Assembly (NCBI RefSeq): GCF_036116635.1 | Contig: NZ_CP107995.1 | Span: 2,976,001-3,040,000, forward strand | DNA: 64,000 nt | Direction of reading: 5' to 3' | From: Amycolatopsis sp. NBC_00345 | GTDB taxonomy: Bacteria > Actinomycetota > Actinomycetes > Mycobacteriales > Pseudonocardiaceae | Shown: positions 46,332 to 58,621 of the stretch, piece by piece | How positions within the stretch are numbered: position 1 is the first letter of the stretch | Layout of the letters: each line of letters opens with the position of its first letter | Translations under genes and position numbers: made by a program | The notes under the pieces: generated by a model | What the model saw: the letters and a program-made list of their open reading frames with translations, nothing else | What the model was told of the DNA's origin: nothing | Databases searched by the model: none

Positions 46332-47264
46332 TCACCCGCGCCGGCGAACCCGCTCCTCCTGGAGGAGCCGGATATCCTCGCCGGCGCGGCGCAGGGCGGT
46401 GACCACGGCGGCGGCTTCGGCGCTGGGGGCCGGTGCGGTGACGGCCACGGTCATCCGGCCGAGCCAGCCCGGGTCGTCGACGGCGATGGTGACCACACCG
46501 TCCGGAATGGACAGTGCGGCGACCTCGGGCATGAGGCACAGGCCCAGTCCCGCGGCCACCAGGCCCAGCCGCGCCGGCCAGCCGCGCACGGCGTGGCCGA
46601 TGACCGGATCGGCGAGCGTGGGCCAGGCCCGGAACTGGGGGTCGCCGCCCCCGCCCGCGCCGGCGACCCAGGTCTCGCCGGCCAGCTCCGCCACCGGGAC
46701 GACATCCGCACCGGCCAGCCGGTGGTCCGCGGGCACCGCCACGCACAGGCCACCGGCGGACACGACCTCCTGGCCGAGCCCGCCCAGGTCGTAATCCGGC
46801 AACCCGGCGCCGACGCCGATGACGGCGACCTCCAGCTGCCGCGCCCGCAGCTGCCGCAGCAGGGTGGGCGTGGGCTTCTCGGCCAGGGCCACTTCCAGGC
46901 CCGGGTGCCCGGCGCGCAGCCGCGCCAGCGCCCGGGGCACCAGCACGGCGGCCGCGGCCGGGAACGCGCCCAGCCTGATCCGCCCGGCCAGCCGGTCCTC
47001 CAGCCCGGCCAGGTCGTGGCGCAGCGCCTCTGCCCCGGCCAGGATCCGGCCCGCGTGCTCCACCACGACGGCGCCGGCCGGGCTGACCCGCACGCCCCGG
47101 CCCTCACGGATGAACAGCGGGTACCCGGCCGCCGCCTCCATCGCGGCCACCTGACGCGAGATCGCCGGCTGCGAATAGCCGAGCAGCCGCGCCGCCGCGG
47201 TGAACGACCCGCTCAGCGCGATTTCCCGGACGACCCTCAGCCCGGCCATGGTCAGCTCACTCAT
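46332..47264 (-). CDS. LysR-family regulator
   Basis: This is a 310-residue regulator. The N-terminal HTH is FTAAARLLGYSQPAISRQVA (about 21-40), and the effector-binding periplasmic-protein-like fold spans about 90-295. The ATG at 47264 is used. It is divergent from a short-chain dehydrogenase gene, the typical arrangement for a LysR activator and its target. A CATACG-N5-CGTATG dyad lies 15 bp upstream of its start. Ligand unknown. Confidence 0.9.
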   Translation of the reverse strand: MSELTMAGLRVVREIALSGSFTAAARLLGYSQPAISRQVAAMEAAAGYPLFIREGRGVRVSPAGAVVVEHAGRILAGAEALRHDLAGLEDRLAGRIRLGAFPAAAAVLVPRALARLRAGHPGLEVALAEKPTPTLLRQLRARQLEVAVIGVGAGLPDYDLGGLGQEVVSAGGLCVAVPADHRLAGADVVPVAELAGETWVAGAGGGGDPQFRAWPTLADPVIGHAVRGWPARLGLVAAGLGLCLMPEVAALSIPDGVVTIAVDDPGWLGRMTVAVTAPAPSAEAAAVVTALRRAGEDIRLLQEERVRRRG

Positions 47265-47278
47265 CCCCCGAGCCTACC

Positions 47279-47295
47279 CATACGCAGACCGTATG
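47279..47295. promoter_or_regulatory. Dyad in the lysR-SDR intergenic region
   Basis: CATACGCAGACCGTATG is a 6-bp inverted repeat around 5 bases and contains the T-N11-A pattern of LysR boxes (ATAC-N7-GTAT). Confidence 0.6.
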
Positions 47296-47399
47296 ACTGC
47301 GATCCGGAACTGTCATCGTCCGCATGGATTTTTCTTGACAGCACAGGAGTTTCCGACAACGAGAGCAAAAAACGCAGGAACAACGAGGAGAACACGATC

Positions 47400-48239
47400 A
47401 TGACGAAGACCTGGTTCGTGACCGGAGCTTCCCGCGGCATGGGCCGCGAACTCGTCGAGCAGGCGCTGACCCGCGGCGACCGGGTCGCGGCCACGCTGCG
47501 CCGCCCGGAGCAGCTCGACGACCTCGCGGCGCGCTACGGCGACCGCCTGTGGGTGGGGGCGATGGACATCACCGACACCGCGCGGATGCGCACCGTGGTC
47601 GACGACGCGTTCGCCGCGCACGAGCGCATCGACGTCGTCGTGTCCAATGCCGGCTACGGAGTTTTCGCCACCGCCGAGGACCTCACCGATGCCCAGATCG
47701 ACCAGATGATCGCGACCAACCTGACCGGCTCGATCCAGCTCGCCCGCGCGGTACTGCCGCACCTGCGCGCGCAGGGCGGCGGGCGGCTGATGCAGATGTC
47801 GAGCATGGGCGGCCAGCTGACCTTCCCCGCGTTCTCGCTCTACCACGTCACCAAGTGGGGCATCGAAGGCTTCTTCGACGCGCTGGCCACCGAGGTCGAG
47901 CCGTTCGGCATCCGCACCACGCTGATCGAGCCGGGCATGGTCCGCACCGGTTTCTTCGACGCGGCCCCGCGCGTGCCGGTCAGTGCGCCGTACCGGGGCG
48001 GGCCCGCCGACCTGGAGCCGATCCCGGCCGCGGAGATGACCGACAGTCAGGAGAACACGATCGCGGCCGTCATCCGCGCCGCGGATTCGGCGAACCCGCC
48101 GCGCCGCCTCGTGCTGGGCTCGGACGCCTGGCAGCTGATCACCGGCGCGCTGCGGCAGCGGCTGGCCGAGGCCGAGTCCCAAAAGGACAACGCCGCCACC
48201 GCGGACGCCGAGGACATGCGCGCCCCCGCACGGAGTTGA
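47400..48239 (+). CDS. Short-chain dehydrogenase/reductase
   Basis: This is a 279-residue NAD(P)-dependent oxidoreductase. The cofactor motif is TWFVTGASRGMGRELVEQAL (about 4-23), NAG is in VVVSNAGYGVFA, and the catalytic Ser/Tyr/Lys triad is in MSSMGG and LYHVTKWGIEGFF (Tyr about 156). The C-terminal 35 residues are polar and Ala/Glu-rich, longer than typical. The ATG at 47400 has GAGGAG upstream. A TTGACA -35-like box is at 47335. Substrate unknown; probably controlled by the divergent LysR protein. Confidence 0.92.
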   Translation: MTKTWFVTGASRGMGRELVEQALTRGDRVAATLRRPEQLDDLAARYGDRLWVGAMDITDTARMRTVVDDAFAAHERIDVVVSNAGYGVFATAEDLTDAQIDQMIATNLTGSIQLARAVLPHLRAQGGGRLMQMSSMGGQLTFPAFSLYHVTKWGIEGFFDALATEVEPFGIRTTLIEPGMVRTGFFDAAPRVPVSAPYRGGPADLEPIPAAEMTDSQENTIAAVIRAADSANPPRRLVLGSDAWQLITGALRQRLAEAESQKDNAATADAEDMRAPARS

Positions 48240-48243
48240 CGCC

Positions 48244-49596
48244 TCAGCCGATCAGCCGGGTGGCGTACGGCATGATGCCGCCGTAGCGGACCGAGGTCAC
48301 GCGGACGTACGAGCCGGACTGCGGGGCCTCCACCATCTGCCCGCCCCCGAGGTACAGGGCGACGTGGTGGATGCCGCCGGAGCCGCCGTAGAAGAGCATG
48401 TCGCCGCGGCGCATCTGGGACAGCGGCACGCGGCGGCCGGACGTGTACTGGTAGCCGCTGTAGTGCGAAAGGGACTGGACGCCGGCGAAGGCGTAGATCA
48501 TCAGGCCCGAGCAGTCGAAGCCGATCTTGCGGTAGTCGCCGTACATGTCGGCCACGCCGCCGTCGCGGATGCCGCGCGTCGGGCCGCTCGCGTTGCCGCC
48601 ACCCCACGCGTACGGGAGGCCCACCTGGGACAGCGCCCGCGCGATCACCGCTTCGATCGACGAACCCGCCGCGGGTGAAGGACGGGCGCCGCCACCGGAC
48701 GGGCGGCCCCCGCCACCACTGTTGTTGCTGCTGGCCAGCGCGGCCTGGCGGGCGCGCTCCTCGTCCTCACGCTGCTTCTGCGCGACCCAGTCCTGGTAAC
48801 GCTGCCGCTGGCCCTGCAGGCCGTTCACCTTCGACTGCGCCGCGTAAAGCTGTTGCTCCACCGAAGACTTGTTCGCCTCCAGCTGCGTGTTCTGCGCCGC
48901 CTGCGCCTGCTGTGCCTCGACGGCGGCGGACTGCGCCGAGTCCGCGCCGCTCTTCGCCTGCCGCGCGGCTTCCTGCTTCTGCTGCGCGACGTCGAGGGCC
49001 TTGCGCGCGGCCGAGTCCTTGTTGGACTTGTCCGTCTGCGCCTGCTGCAGCCGGTCCAGCGCGTTCAGCCGCGAGCCGCCGATGGAGTCCAGCAGCTGGG
49101 CGCGCGCCAGCAGGTCCTGCGGGCTGTCGGCGGTGAGGTACGCGGAGATCGAGCCGATCGTGCTGCCCTGCTCGAAGCTGGCCGCGGCGAACTTCTTCAG
49201 GTCGTCGCGGGACTTCTCGATGGCGGCCGCGGCCGCGTCGGCCTGCGTCCGCGCGGACTGGGCGTCCTGCTCGGCCTGGGTGGCCGCGTCCTGCGCCGTC
49301 TGCAGGTCGACCAGCGCCTTGTTGGCCTGCTCCTGCTTCAGCTCGAGGTCGTCCTGCAGGGAGCTGAGCTTCCCCTCCGCCTGCGCGAGCTGGTTGGTCA
49401 GCCGGCCGACCTCGCCGGCCTTGTCGTTGGCCGCCGCCTTCGACGAGTTCAGGTCGGAGTCGCTCGGGTTCGGCGGTGGCGGCGGCACCGCGAGGCCCGT
49501 GCCCGTCGCGCCGAACAGCACCACCAGGGCGAACGTGCCGACCGTCAAGCCACGCCGGACTCCGGGCCGGGCACCGCGTCCACTCCGGATCGCCAC
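48244..49596 (-). CDS. Secreted NlpC/P60 peptidoglycan endopeptidase (RipA-like)
   Basis: This is a 450-residue exported hydrolase. A signal peptide covers about 14-36 (LTVGTFALVVLFGATGTGLA). A long Gln/Ala-rich coiled coil (about 45-300) resembles the autoinhibitory N-terminus of RipA, followed by a Gly/Ser/Pro linker. The NlpC/P60 domain (about 330-450) has the catalytic Cys in IGFDCSGLMIYAFAGV and His in GGIHHVALYLGGGQ. Such enzymes cut D-Glu/meso-DAP cross-links during division. GTG 49596 has GGAGG nine bases upstream, and the longer frame is less plausible. It is divergent from acn, as ripA and acn are neighbours in mycobacteria. Confidence 0.93.
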   Translation of the reverse strand: MAIRSGRGARPGVRRGLTVGTFALVVLFGATGTGLAVPPPPPNPSDSDLNSSKAAANDKAGEVGRLTNQLAQAEGKLSSLQDDLELKQEQANKALVDLQTAQDAATQAEQDAQSARTQADAAAAAIEKSRDDLKKFAAASFEQGSTIGSISAYLTADSPQDLLARAQLLDSIGGSRLNALDRLQQAQTDKSNKDSAARKALDVAQQKQEAARQAKSGADSAQSAAVEAQQAQAAQNTQLEANKSSVEQQLYAAQSKVNGLQGQRQRYQDWVAQKQREDEERARQAALASSNNSGGGGRPSGGGARPSPAAGSSIEAVIARALSQVGLPYAWGGGNASGPTRGIRDGGVADMYGDYRKIGFDCSGLMIYAFAGVQSLSHYSGYQYTSGRRVPLSQMRRGDMLFYGGSGGIHHVALYLGGGQMVEAPQSGSYVRVTSVRYGGIMPYATRLIG

Positions 49597-52788
<3,192 letters not shown>

Positions 52789-52805
52789 TTTCCGTTACAC
52801 CGCAA

Positions 52806-52843
52806 GCGAAGGCCGTCCCGGGTTCTCCCGGGGCGGCCTTCGC
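52806..52843. terminator. acn terminator
   Basis: A 17-bp stem with a single G-U pair (GCGAAGGCCGTCCCGGG with its near-complement) closes a TTCT loop. It serves acn and the convergent reductase gene. Confidence 0.88.
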
Positions 52844-52850
52844 CGTTGCA

Positions 52851-53426
52851 TCAGGCCGGCCGGTAGCGCAGTTCGACGGCCAGCGCGGGATCACCGTCGT
52901 GGATCCGAGCCCACCGCACCGGGTCGATCCCCGGCGCGTCGAACAGCCGCACCCCGGAGCCGAGCATGACCGGCGCCAGGTACACGTGGAACTCCTCGAC
53001 CAGGCCCTGTTCCACGCATTGCCGGGCGATGTCCTGGCCGTGGAGCTCCAGGTCCTTGCCCGCCGCCGCGGCCAGCCCGATCTCGACCGCCTCGGCCACG
53101 TCGCAGTCGAGGAACGTGATGCCGGGGTCCGGGATCGCGTCTTCGGGGTGGTGGGTCAGCACGAACACCGGCCCGCTCCACGCGCCGCCGTAGGGCTGCC
53201 TGCTCGCCTGGCCCGGATGCTGCGCGGCGACCGCGTCGTAACCACGGCGGCCGCCCAGCACCGCGCCGAGACTGCCAATCGCTTCCTCGTGGACACCCGG
53301 GGTGACCTTCATCCCGGCCATCCAGTCCATCGAATGGCCGGGACCGGCCACGAACCCGTCCAGCGACATCGTCAAATGCCAGCGCACCTTGCCTGTTCGA
53401 ACACTGCCGGTTCCCACACTGCCCAT
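52851..53426 (-). CDS. RibD C-terminal / dihydrofolate reductase-like protein
   Basis: This is a 191-residue relative of the protein at 10220-10831. The N-terminal VRWHLTMSLDGFVAGPGHSM is the hallmark DGF strand, followed by GAVLGGRRGYDAV and GKDLELHGQDIARQCVEQGL. The C-terminus PVMLGSGVRLFD is typical. It starts at ATG 53426 behind GGGAGG. The first dozen residues (GSVGTGSVRTGKV) are a Gly/Ser/Val stretch that may not be essential. The substrate is unknown. It lies downstream of a broken mgtC gene on the same strand. Confidence 0.88.
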   Translation of the reverse strand: MGSVGTGSVRTGKVRWHLTMSLDGFVAGPGHSMDWMAGMKVTPGVHEEAIGSLGAVLGGRRGYDAVAAQHPGQASRQPYGGAWSGPVFVLTHHPEDAIPDPGITFLDCDVAEAVEIGLAAAAGKDLELHGQDIARQCVEQGLVEEFHVYLAPVMLGSGVRLFDAPGIDPVRWARIHDGDPALAVELRYRPA

Positions 53427-53480
53427 CAGGGCCTCCCGTCGTTTCGTCTCGACCGAGTAGACCGGACCGGGCGCGGAAAC

Positions 53481-54189
53481 TCATCGGTGCGCGGGAAACT
53501 CCGCCGGCGCGGGCGCGGCGTCCCAGCGGACGCGGGAGACCGAAGGCTCCAGCGACAGCCGGGAGACGGCCGACTCCATCTGGGCGTCGTCGCGCTGGTC
53601 GCCCGCGAGCTCGGCGCGGACCTCGACCGTGCCGTCGGCCGCGCCGGCGTCTCGTCACCCGTCTCCGGGCGGCGGTCGACGACGCGGCCCAGGGCCCGCA
53701 GCAGCACGTTCACCGCCACGACGACGGCGGTCCCGGCCACCGCCACCTGGTACAGCCCGGCGCCCGCCAGTGATCCGACGGCGGCGGCGCACCAGAGCGT
53801 GGCTGCCGCATTGCCAATCCGACCAAAAGCAGGCGGTCGATCGGCGACCGCCTGTGCCAGGCCGATTCCGCCGTGACTGTGGTCGGATTGGCAATGACCA
53901 GCGCAGTGAGGCCGCGGACGTTCAGGCCGTCGCGCAGGATGACGCCGGCCCCGAGGAACCCGATGCCGGACACGATCTGCGCGGCCACCCGGGTCGGGTC
54001 GGCGTCACCGCTGCCGGAGAGGCCGCCGAAGCCGTGGGCGGAAAGCAGGACGAACAGCGTGGCCCCGACGGCGACCAGCGCGTTGGTGCGCAGGCCCGCC
54101 ATCCGGGCGCGGTACTGGCGCTCGAACCCGATGACGGCGCCCAGCCCGACGCCCGTGCCGACGCGCAGCAGCATTTCGAAAGTGGTCAT
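53481..54189 (-). pseudogene. Broken MgtC/SapB-family membrane protein gene
   Basis: The gene starts at ATG 54189 (MTTFEMLLRVGTGVGLGAVI) and runs intact through the conserved ARMAGLRTNALVAVG and SGIGFLGAGVILRDGLNVRG to LTAL near 53900. An 86-bp inverted-repeat element then intervenes. Coding resumes in another frame at 53809 with AAATLWCAAAVGSLAGAGLY and continues to RPETGDETPA. A further one-base frame change near 53650 leads to the C-terminal ACT-like domain (ADGTVEVRAELAGDQRDDAQ...) ending at the TGA 53481-53483. MgtC proteins are membrane proteins tied to growth in low magnesium. Both frame breaks would have to be removed for a full product, so the gene is very likely dead unless there are sequencing errors. 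Confidence 0.8.
53810..53895. mobile_element. 86-bp inverted-repeat insertion (MITE-like) within mgtC
   Basis: Perfect 16-bp terminal inverted repeats (ATTGCCAATCCGACCA at 53810-53825, complement at 53880-53895) enclose a second stem (AGGCGGTCG with CGACCGCCT, 53831-53839 / 53845-53853). It interrupts the conserved GLTA|AATLW junction of MgtC. The bases on either side (GCG on both sides, on the minus strand) may be a short target duplication, with six extra bases. It encodes no protein. Confidence 0.6.
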
Positions 54190-54274
54190 TTCCGGCTCTT
54201 TTCCGGCGTGCGTACACAGCCGGACAGGGGGCGGCCGGACGCCCCCGCCGCGATCAGCGCCCGCGCGAGCCGCG

Positions 54275-54328
54275 GGTGAGGGCGATTCCGGTCCGCACAG
54301 GACTGTCTTCCGGCATGTGCCGCTCACC
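54275..54328 (-). ncRNA. Candidate structured leader of the mgtC gene
   Basis: On the minus strand, 86-139 bases before the mgtC ATG, GGTGAG (54328-54323) pairs with CTCACC (54280-54275). Enclosed are a CGGC-ACAT-GCCG hairpin (54311-54322) and a GTCC-TGTGC-GGAC hairpin (54291-54303), giving a compact three-way junction. CCGG blocks on both sides of the second hairpin can extend it. It lacks the diagnostic M-box sequence as I remember it, and no known riboswitch could be assigned by eye. Confidence 0.4.
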
Positions 54329-54442
54329 TCGCTTCCGTGCTCGTGGAGTGATCAGCTCGGCCACTGTACGCGCCGGACCCCGCTCCGGCCGGCCCCGTTG
54401 TGACCACCGCCTCGTCGCGGGGTCGCCCCCGCGACGAGGGGT

Positions 54443-56050
54443 TCAGTGGACGACCGCGCCGGTTTTCGGGTCCAGCTTCAGGGTTTTCGCCTTCGGGTAC
54501 GAGAAGTCGAACATCCCGTTCAACGGCGCGGCGAGCGCGTCGTAGGAGCCGTCGCCGATCCGGCCGAGGTGCCAGTTGTCCTCGATGAACCGCAGCACCG
54601 AGGTCTGGTCGGTCATCGTGTGGTCCACGTGGTTGACCCTGCTGTAGGGCGAGATCACCAGCAGCGGCAGGCGCGGGCCGTAGCCGCAGCGGTCGGCGTA
54701 GCCGCCCAGCTTCACCGGGTGCGAGGTGCAGATCGACGAGTCCTGCGCGGAGTCGTGCGAGCCGTTCACGATCTTCGGCGCCTGGTGGTCGTACCAGCCG
54801 TCGGAGTCGTCGTAGGCGAGCACGATCGCGGTGTCGCGCCAATGCGGCGAAGCCTGGATCCTGTTCACCTCGGCGGCCACGAACGCCTGCTCGTCGAGCG
54901 GGTCCGAGTAGCCGGCGTGACCGTCCTGATAGGACGGTGCTTTGAGGAAGCTCACGGCCGGCATGGTGCCCGCGCCCAGCGCGGCGTCGAAGTCGCTCAC
55001 GTCGTACTGGTGGTTGGCCTGGTCGGCCTGGCCGACGGCGTGCAGCGAGCTGGGCGGAAGGTGCTTCGGGTTCGCCGTCGACTTGTAGTACTGGAACGGC
55101 TGGTGGTGCGGGCTGTAGTCCACCGACGCCTGGCCGCCGACGTTCGGGTGCTGGGTGCCGCAGACCGCGTAGCCGCCTGCGGCGCCGGTCGGCTTGAACC
55201 CGCCTTCGAACCAGCCCCAGGTGACTTTGCGGGCGTTGAGCAGGTCGCCGACGTTGCGCCCCTGGAACGCGCCGAGGTTGTCGGTGGCGGTGTGGTTGTT
55301 GTCGGAGCAGTCGTCGAACGCCGGGTCCGGGTCGGTGATCATGGTGCCGACGCCCTTGGCGTCCGGCGACGCGGCGGTCTTCGGGTCCACCTTGGGCTCG
55401 CCGGTCACCGAGTCCACCGGCTGGAGGCCGTGGGTCTGGCCGGAGACCAGGTTGATCGCGCCGGGGCTGGACGGGCCGAAGACGGCGTCGAACGAGTTGT
55501 CGTTCAGCGAGTAGTGCTGGGCGTAGTTCCACATCGCGGTGACGGTGTTGCCGTCGAAGTAGTCCATCACCAGGCCGGGTTCACCGAACAGCACCGGCTG
55601 GCCCGTGCACTTGTCCTTCTCGGTGTGCTCGACGAACTTGTCCATCTTCCCGCCGTTGAAGGCGGCCTGCTCCTTGTTGTAGTCGTGCGCCTGGTCGCAG
55701 GTCAGCGCCTGGTCCGGGCTGAGCCGCTTCGGGTTGTAGGCGTTGGGGTTGTCGTTGAGGAGCTGCGGCGACAGCCCGTTGACCTTCGGGGTGCCGGGCG
55801 CGGCCCGGAACGGCGTGCCGTTCTCGTTGGTGGCGTTCGGGTAGGTGCCGAAGTAGTGGTCGAACGCGATGTTCTCGCCGAAGATCACCACCACGTGTTT
55901 GATCGGCGTCGCGGTGGCGAAGCCCGCCGCGTCCACCGCGTGGTCCGGCACCGCCGGGGACGCCTCGCTGCTCGCGCACGCCGACGCCAGCAGCGCCGCC
56001 GTGGCCAGCGCGCCCGCCGCGAGCGCGGTCCTCCTCTTGCTCCTGCCCAC
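54443..56050 (-). CDS. Phospholipase C / phosphoesterase-family lipoprotein
   Basis: This is a 535-residue exported protein. The signal AAGALATAALLASACASSEA has a lipobox, with cysteine about residue 25. The phosphoesterase domain begins with IKHVVVIFGENIAFDHYFGT, the family motif (normally ENRSFDHYFG, here ENIAFDHYFG). Metal and phosphate ligands continue in YDDSDGWYDHQAP and the GYGPRLPLLVISPYSRVNHV segment. Relatives include mycobacterial phospholipases C and acid phosphatases. It could release phosphate from lipids or organophosphates outside the cell. GTG 56050 has AAGGGG upstream. It lies 59 bp downstream of the iron-uptake peroxidase gene, on the same strand. Confidence 0.9.
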   Translation of the reverse strand: MGRSKRRTALAAGALATAALLASACASSEASPAVPDHAVDAAGFATATPIKHVVVIFGENIAFDHYFGTYPNATNENGTPFRAAPGTPKVNGLSPQLLNDNPNAYNPKRLSPDQALTCDQAHDYNKEQAAFNGGKMDKFVEHTEKDKCTGQPVLFGEPGLVMDYFDGNTVTAMWNYAQHYSLNDNSFDAVFGPSSPGAINLVSGQTHGLQPVDSVTGEPKVDPKTAASPDAKGVGTMITDPDPAFDDCSDNNHTATDNLGAFQGRNVGDLLNARKVTWGWFEGGFKPTGAAGGYAVCGTQHPNVGGQASVDYSPHHQPFQYYKSTANPKHLPPSSLHAVGQADQANHQYDVSDFDAALGAGTMPAVSFLKAPSYQDGHAGYSDPLDEQAFVAAEVNRIQASPHWRDTAIVLAYDDSDGWYDHQAPKIVNGSHDSAQDSSICTSHPVKLGGYADRCGYGPRLPLLVISPYSRVNHVDHTMTDQTSVLRFIEDNWHLGRIGDGSYDALAAPLNGMFDFSYPKAKTLKLDPKTGAVVH

Positions 56051-56109
56051 AACCTGCCCCTTTCCGCTCCACCCAGTGGTTCCCGAACCGGTCGCCCGGC
56101 CTGTAGTAC

Positions 56110-57282
56110 TCAGCTCAGTAGTGCCCGGCCGTAGTGGTCGGCCGCGTCCGTCACGCCGGGCAGCAGGTAGAAGTACCCGCCCCCGAACGGGGAGATGTAG
56201 TCGGTGAGCGGCTCGTCGGCGAGCCGCTTCTGCACGGCCTCGAACTGGCGCTCGAGGTCACGCTGGTAGCAGGTGAACACCAGCCCCATGTCGAGGTTGC
56301 CGTTCGAGTCCACCCCACGGTCGTAGTTCACCGCGCGCCGCAGGATGCGCTCGCCGTCGGTCTGCGGCGTGCGCGGGTTGGCGCGGCGGATGTGGCTGGT
56401 CAGCGGGATCACCGTGCCCACGGGGTCCTGGCCGTACCGCGGCACGTCGAGCTCGCCGTCGCCGTCGAGCGGCGCGCCGGTGTCACGGCGGCGGCCGATC
56501 ATGTTCTCCTGCTCCGAAAGCGAGACCCGGTCCCAGAACTCGACCAGCATCCGGATCAGCCGGACCACCTGGTAGCTGCCGCCGTCGTCCGTCCACACCA
56601 GACTGTCCAGTTCGGGCGGCTCCGGGTTGGCCGTGCCGTCCTTGAAGCCCATCAGGTTGCGCGGCGCGCCCGACGGACGGGGCGGCGAGGCGAAGCCGTC
56701 GATCTTCCAGCGCAGCTGCATGCCGCCGCGGGTGGCGCGGGTGAGGTCGCGCAGGGCGTGCAGCACGGTGTCCGGTTCCTCGGCGCTGAGGGTGAGGCTC
56801 AGGTCGCCGTGGCACCAGGCCTCCTCGAGCGCGTCGTTCGGGAACATCGTCATCGGCTTGAGCTTCGCGGGCTTGCGCGGCGCGAGGCCGTAACGGTCGT
56901 CGAACAGCGACGAGCCGGCGCCGAGCAGCACCGACAGCTCCGCCGGCGGCACCTCGGGCCCGAGCACACCGGAGTCGGCGGGCGGGCCGGTGATGCCGAG
57001 CGCGGCGGGCGCTCCCCCGCCGGTGAGGAACCGCGCCCGGTCCGTCAGCTCCTTGAACAGGCCGGCCAGCTCGGCGCGGTCCTCGGCGACGACGTCGAAG
57101 GCCGCGACGACCGAGTGCCGCGGCGGGTCCGAGAGGACCGCCGCCTGCCGCGGCCCGTGGAACGGGACCCACGAAGGGTTGCCGCTGTTGCTCGCCGCCG
57201 CGCTGCCGGCCATCCCGGCCAGGCCCGCCCCGGCGCCCGCGGCCGCCGCCCCGCGCAGGAACGCGCGCCGCCCGAGGGTCAC
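56110..57282 (-). CDS. efeB: Tat-exported DyP-type peroxidase, EfeB
   Basis: This 390-residue heme peroxidase belongs to the EfeUOB ferrous/heme iron system. A twin-arginine signal ([14 protein letters not shown], residues 3-16) directs export of the folded protein. The DyP hallmark is [13 protein letters not shown] (catalytic Asp in GFKDGT), and the proximal heme ligand is the His of [13 protein letters not shown]. The C-terminal [19 protein letters not shown] is typical. GTG 57282 overlaps the efeO stop by four bases, so the two are co-translated. No efeU permease is present in this operon as seen. Confidence 0.94.
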   Translation of the reverse strand: MTLGRRAFLRGAAAAGAGAGLAGMAGSAAASNSGNPSWVPFHGPRQAAVLSDPPRHSVVAAFDVVAEDRAELAGLFKELTDRARFLTGGGAPAALGITGPPADSGVLGPEVPPAELSVLLGAGSSLFDDRYGLAPRKPAKLKPMTMFPNDALEEAWCHGDLSLTLSAEEPDTVLHALRDLTRATRGGMQLRWKIDGFASPPRPSGAPRNLMGFKDGTANPEPPELDSLVWTDDGGSYQVVRLIRMLVEFWDRVSLSEQENMIGRRRDTGAPLDGDGELDVPRYGQDPVGTVIPLTSHIRRANPRTPQTDGERILRRAVNYDRGVDSNGNLDMGLVFTCYQRDLERQFEAVQKRLADEPLTDYISPFGGGYFYLLPGVTDAADHYGRALLS

Positions 57283-58433
57283 GACACCCTCCGGGGCTCG
57301 GCGATCGCGGCGATGGGCGCGAGGCGCTCGGTGAGTTCCGCGACGTCGGCGTTGACGCGTTCTCGTTGCGGCTGCGTCAGTTCCGCCAGCGAACTGCCTT
57401 CAACGGCCTTGAGGTCGCGTTCGGTCCGGTCCAGCCAGGCGTCGAGGTCCTTCAGCCCGGGGAAGCGGGTGGCCAGCAGCGGCCTGAGCACGTCGAGCAC
57501 GGCGCGCGTGCCCGTGACGTTCGCGCCGGCGGTGGCGAGGTTGCTGCCGCTGCCGTAGTCGGTGCGGCCGGTCAGCTCGAACTGCAGCGTGTTCTCCATG
57601 ATCTCGTGCGCGCGCAGGCCGAGGTCGTTCTGGTCGATCTGGGCGTCGGCGAACGCGGTCTGGAGGGCTCGGGCGTCGGCGTCGAGCTGGTCCGCGACCG
57701 GCGCCAGGGCGCCGAGGCTTTCGTTGTGCCACAAGCCGTTCTCGAGGCGGTGGAAGCCGGTGAAGCCCGGGTCCGCCGCGCCGCCGGGCAGGCCGTCGGT
57801 GGTGCCGTTGAGCGCGCCGTCGGAGTCGCCGAACGCGTCGTACGCGGCGCCGAGGCGCTCGTAGGTCAGGTGCGCGGTGAGCCAGGCGCGCCGGCTCACC
57901 TCGCGGTTTCCACTGTGGACGGACTGCTTGAGCGCGGCGGTCTGGCCGGCGAGCGTGCCGAGCCCGTCGGCGACGTAGGCGTGGTACTGCTTGAGCGGTT
58001 CGAGCAGGTCGGCGTTCGTCACGGGCACCACGGCCGGACCAGGCCGGGCCGCGCCGCCGGTGACCTGCACCGTGGCGCCGACGAACGGGGTGCCGTCGTC
58101 GGGGATGCAGCGCAGGGCGTACCCGCCGTTGCCGAGGTTGACCGGGAGCGAGCGCGTGGTGCCGGCCCCGACGCCGTCCAGCTCGCCGAACACCGTGCCG
58201 GTGGCGGGGTCGATGACCTCGACCTCCATGGTGACCGCGGCGTTGTTGCGCACCTGCAGCGTCTGCGAACCGGACTGTGGCGCGGTCCAGCCGTCGCCGC
58301 ACACGGACCGCGACACCCCGATCGGGCCGGCCCGGTCCGTGTCGTCCCGCGGCATCAGCGTCACGGCGACCGTCGTGCCCACCACGACGACCACGAACCC
58401 GGCAGCGCAGAGCAAGCCCACCGAGCGCCGCAC
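57279..58433 (-). CDS. efeO: Iron-uptake protein EfeO (cupredoxin plus imelysin/M75 domain)
   Basis: This is a 384-residue envelope protein. An N-terminal helix (about 5-27, [20 protein letters not shown]) anchors it. The cupredoxin-like domain (about 40-128) holds the paired cysteines of RSVCGDGW and [10 protein letters not shown]. The M75/imelysin domain (about 140-380) has the HxxxE metal motif [16 protein letters not shown] and the GxHRxE motif [10 protein letters not shown]. In EfeUOB this protein captures iron or copper-bound ligand. The start is the ATG at 58433. The gene heads the efeO-efeB pair, with no efeU upstream in this window. Confidence 0.93.
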   Translation of the reverse strand: MRRSVGLLCAAGFVVVVVGTTVAVTLMPRDDTDRAGPIGVSRSVCGDGWTAPQSGSQTLQVRNNAAVTMEVEVIDPATGTVFGELDGVGAGTTRSLPVNLGNGGYALRCIPDDGTPFVGATVQVTGGAARPGPAVVPVTNADLLEPLKQYHAYVADGLGTLAGQTAALKQSVHSGNREVSRRAWLTAHLTYERLGAAYDAFGDSDGALNGTTDGLPGGAADPGFTGFHRLENGLWHNESLGALAPVADQLDADARALQTAFADAQIDQNDLGLRAHEIMENTLQFELTGRTDYGSGSNLATAGANVTGTRAVLDVLRPLLATRFPGLKDLDAWLDRTERDLKAVEGSSLAELTQPQRERVNADVAELTERLAPIAAIAEPRRVS

Positions 58434-58558
58434 GTCAACTCCCCTCAGGTGAACTTCTGGCGGCCACTTTCGCGGGTCGGTGTCCTGCTGACAAGAGCGT
58501 CGTCCCGTTATGCCCGATTTTCGAGCCGAAACTACCCCAGCGCCCGGCCAGGACGCGA

Positions 58559-58600
58559 AACCGGGCCGCCGCGACCCGATCGGTCGCCGACGGCCCGGTT
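58559..58600. terminator. Terminator of the tripeptidyl aminopeptidase gene
   Basis: AACCGGGCCG (58559-58568) pairs with CGGCCCGGTT (58591-58600). An inner GCGACC/GGTCGC stem (58571-58576 / 58582-58587) extends it. It lies 20 bp past the stop codon on the minus strand. Confidence 0.7.
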
Positions 58601-58621
58601 CGCGCCGCGATCAGCCGCCGG

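Noticed and set aside
53426..53746. Independent small gene inside the mgtC region
   Set aside because: Its first part is the middle segment of MgtC and its remainder is an out-of-frame reading of the MgtC C-terminal domain.
54190..54442. M-box magnesium riboswitch before mgtC
   Set aside because: A short GGTGAG resemblance exists, but the conserved AGACGCCAATGGGT-like part is not found; kept only as an unassigned candidate structure.
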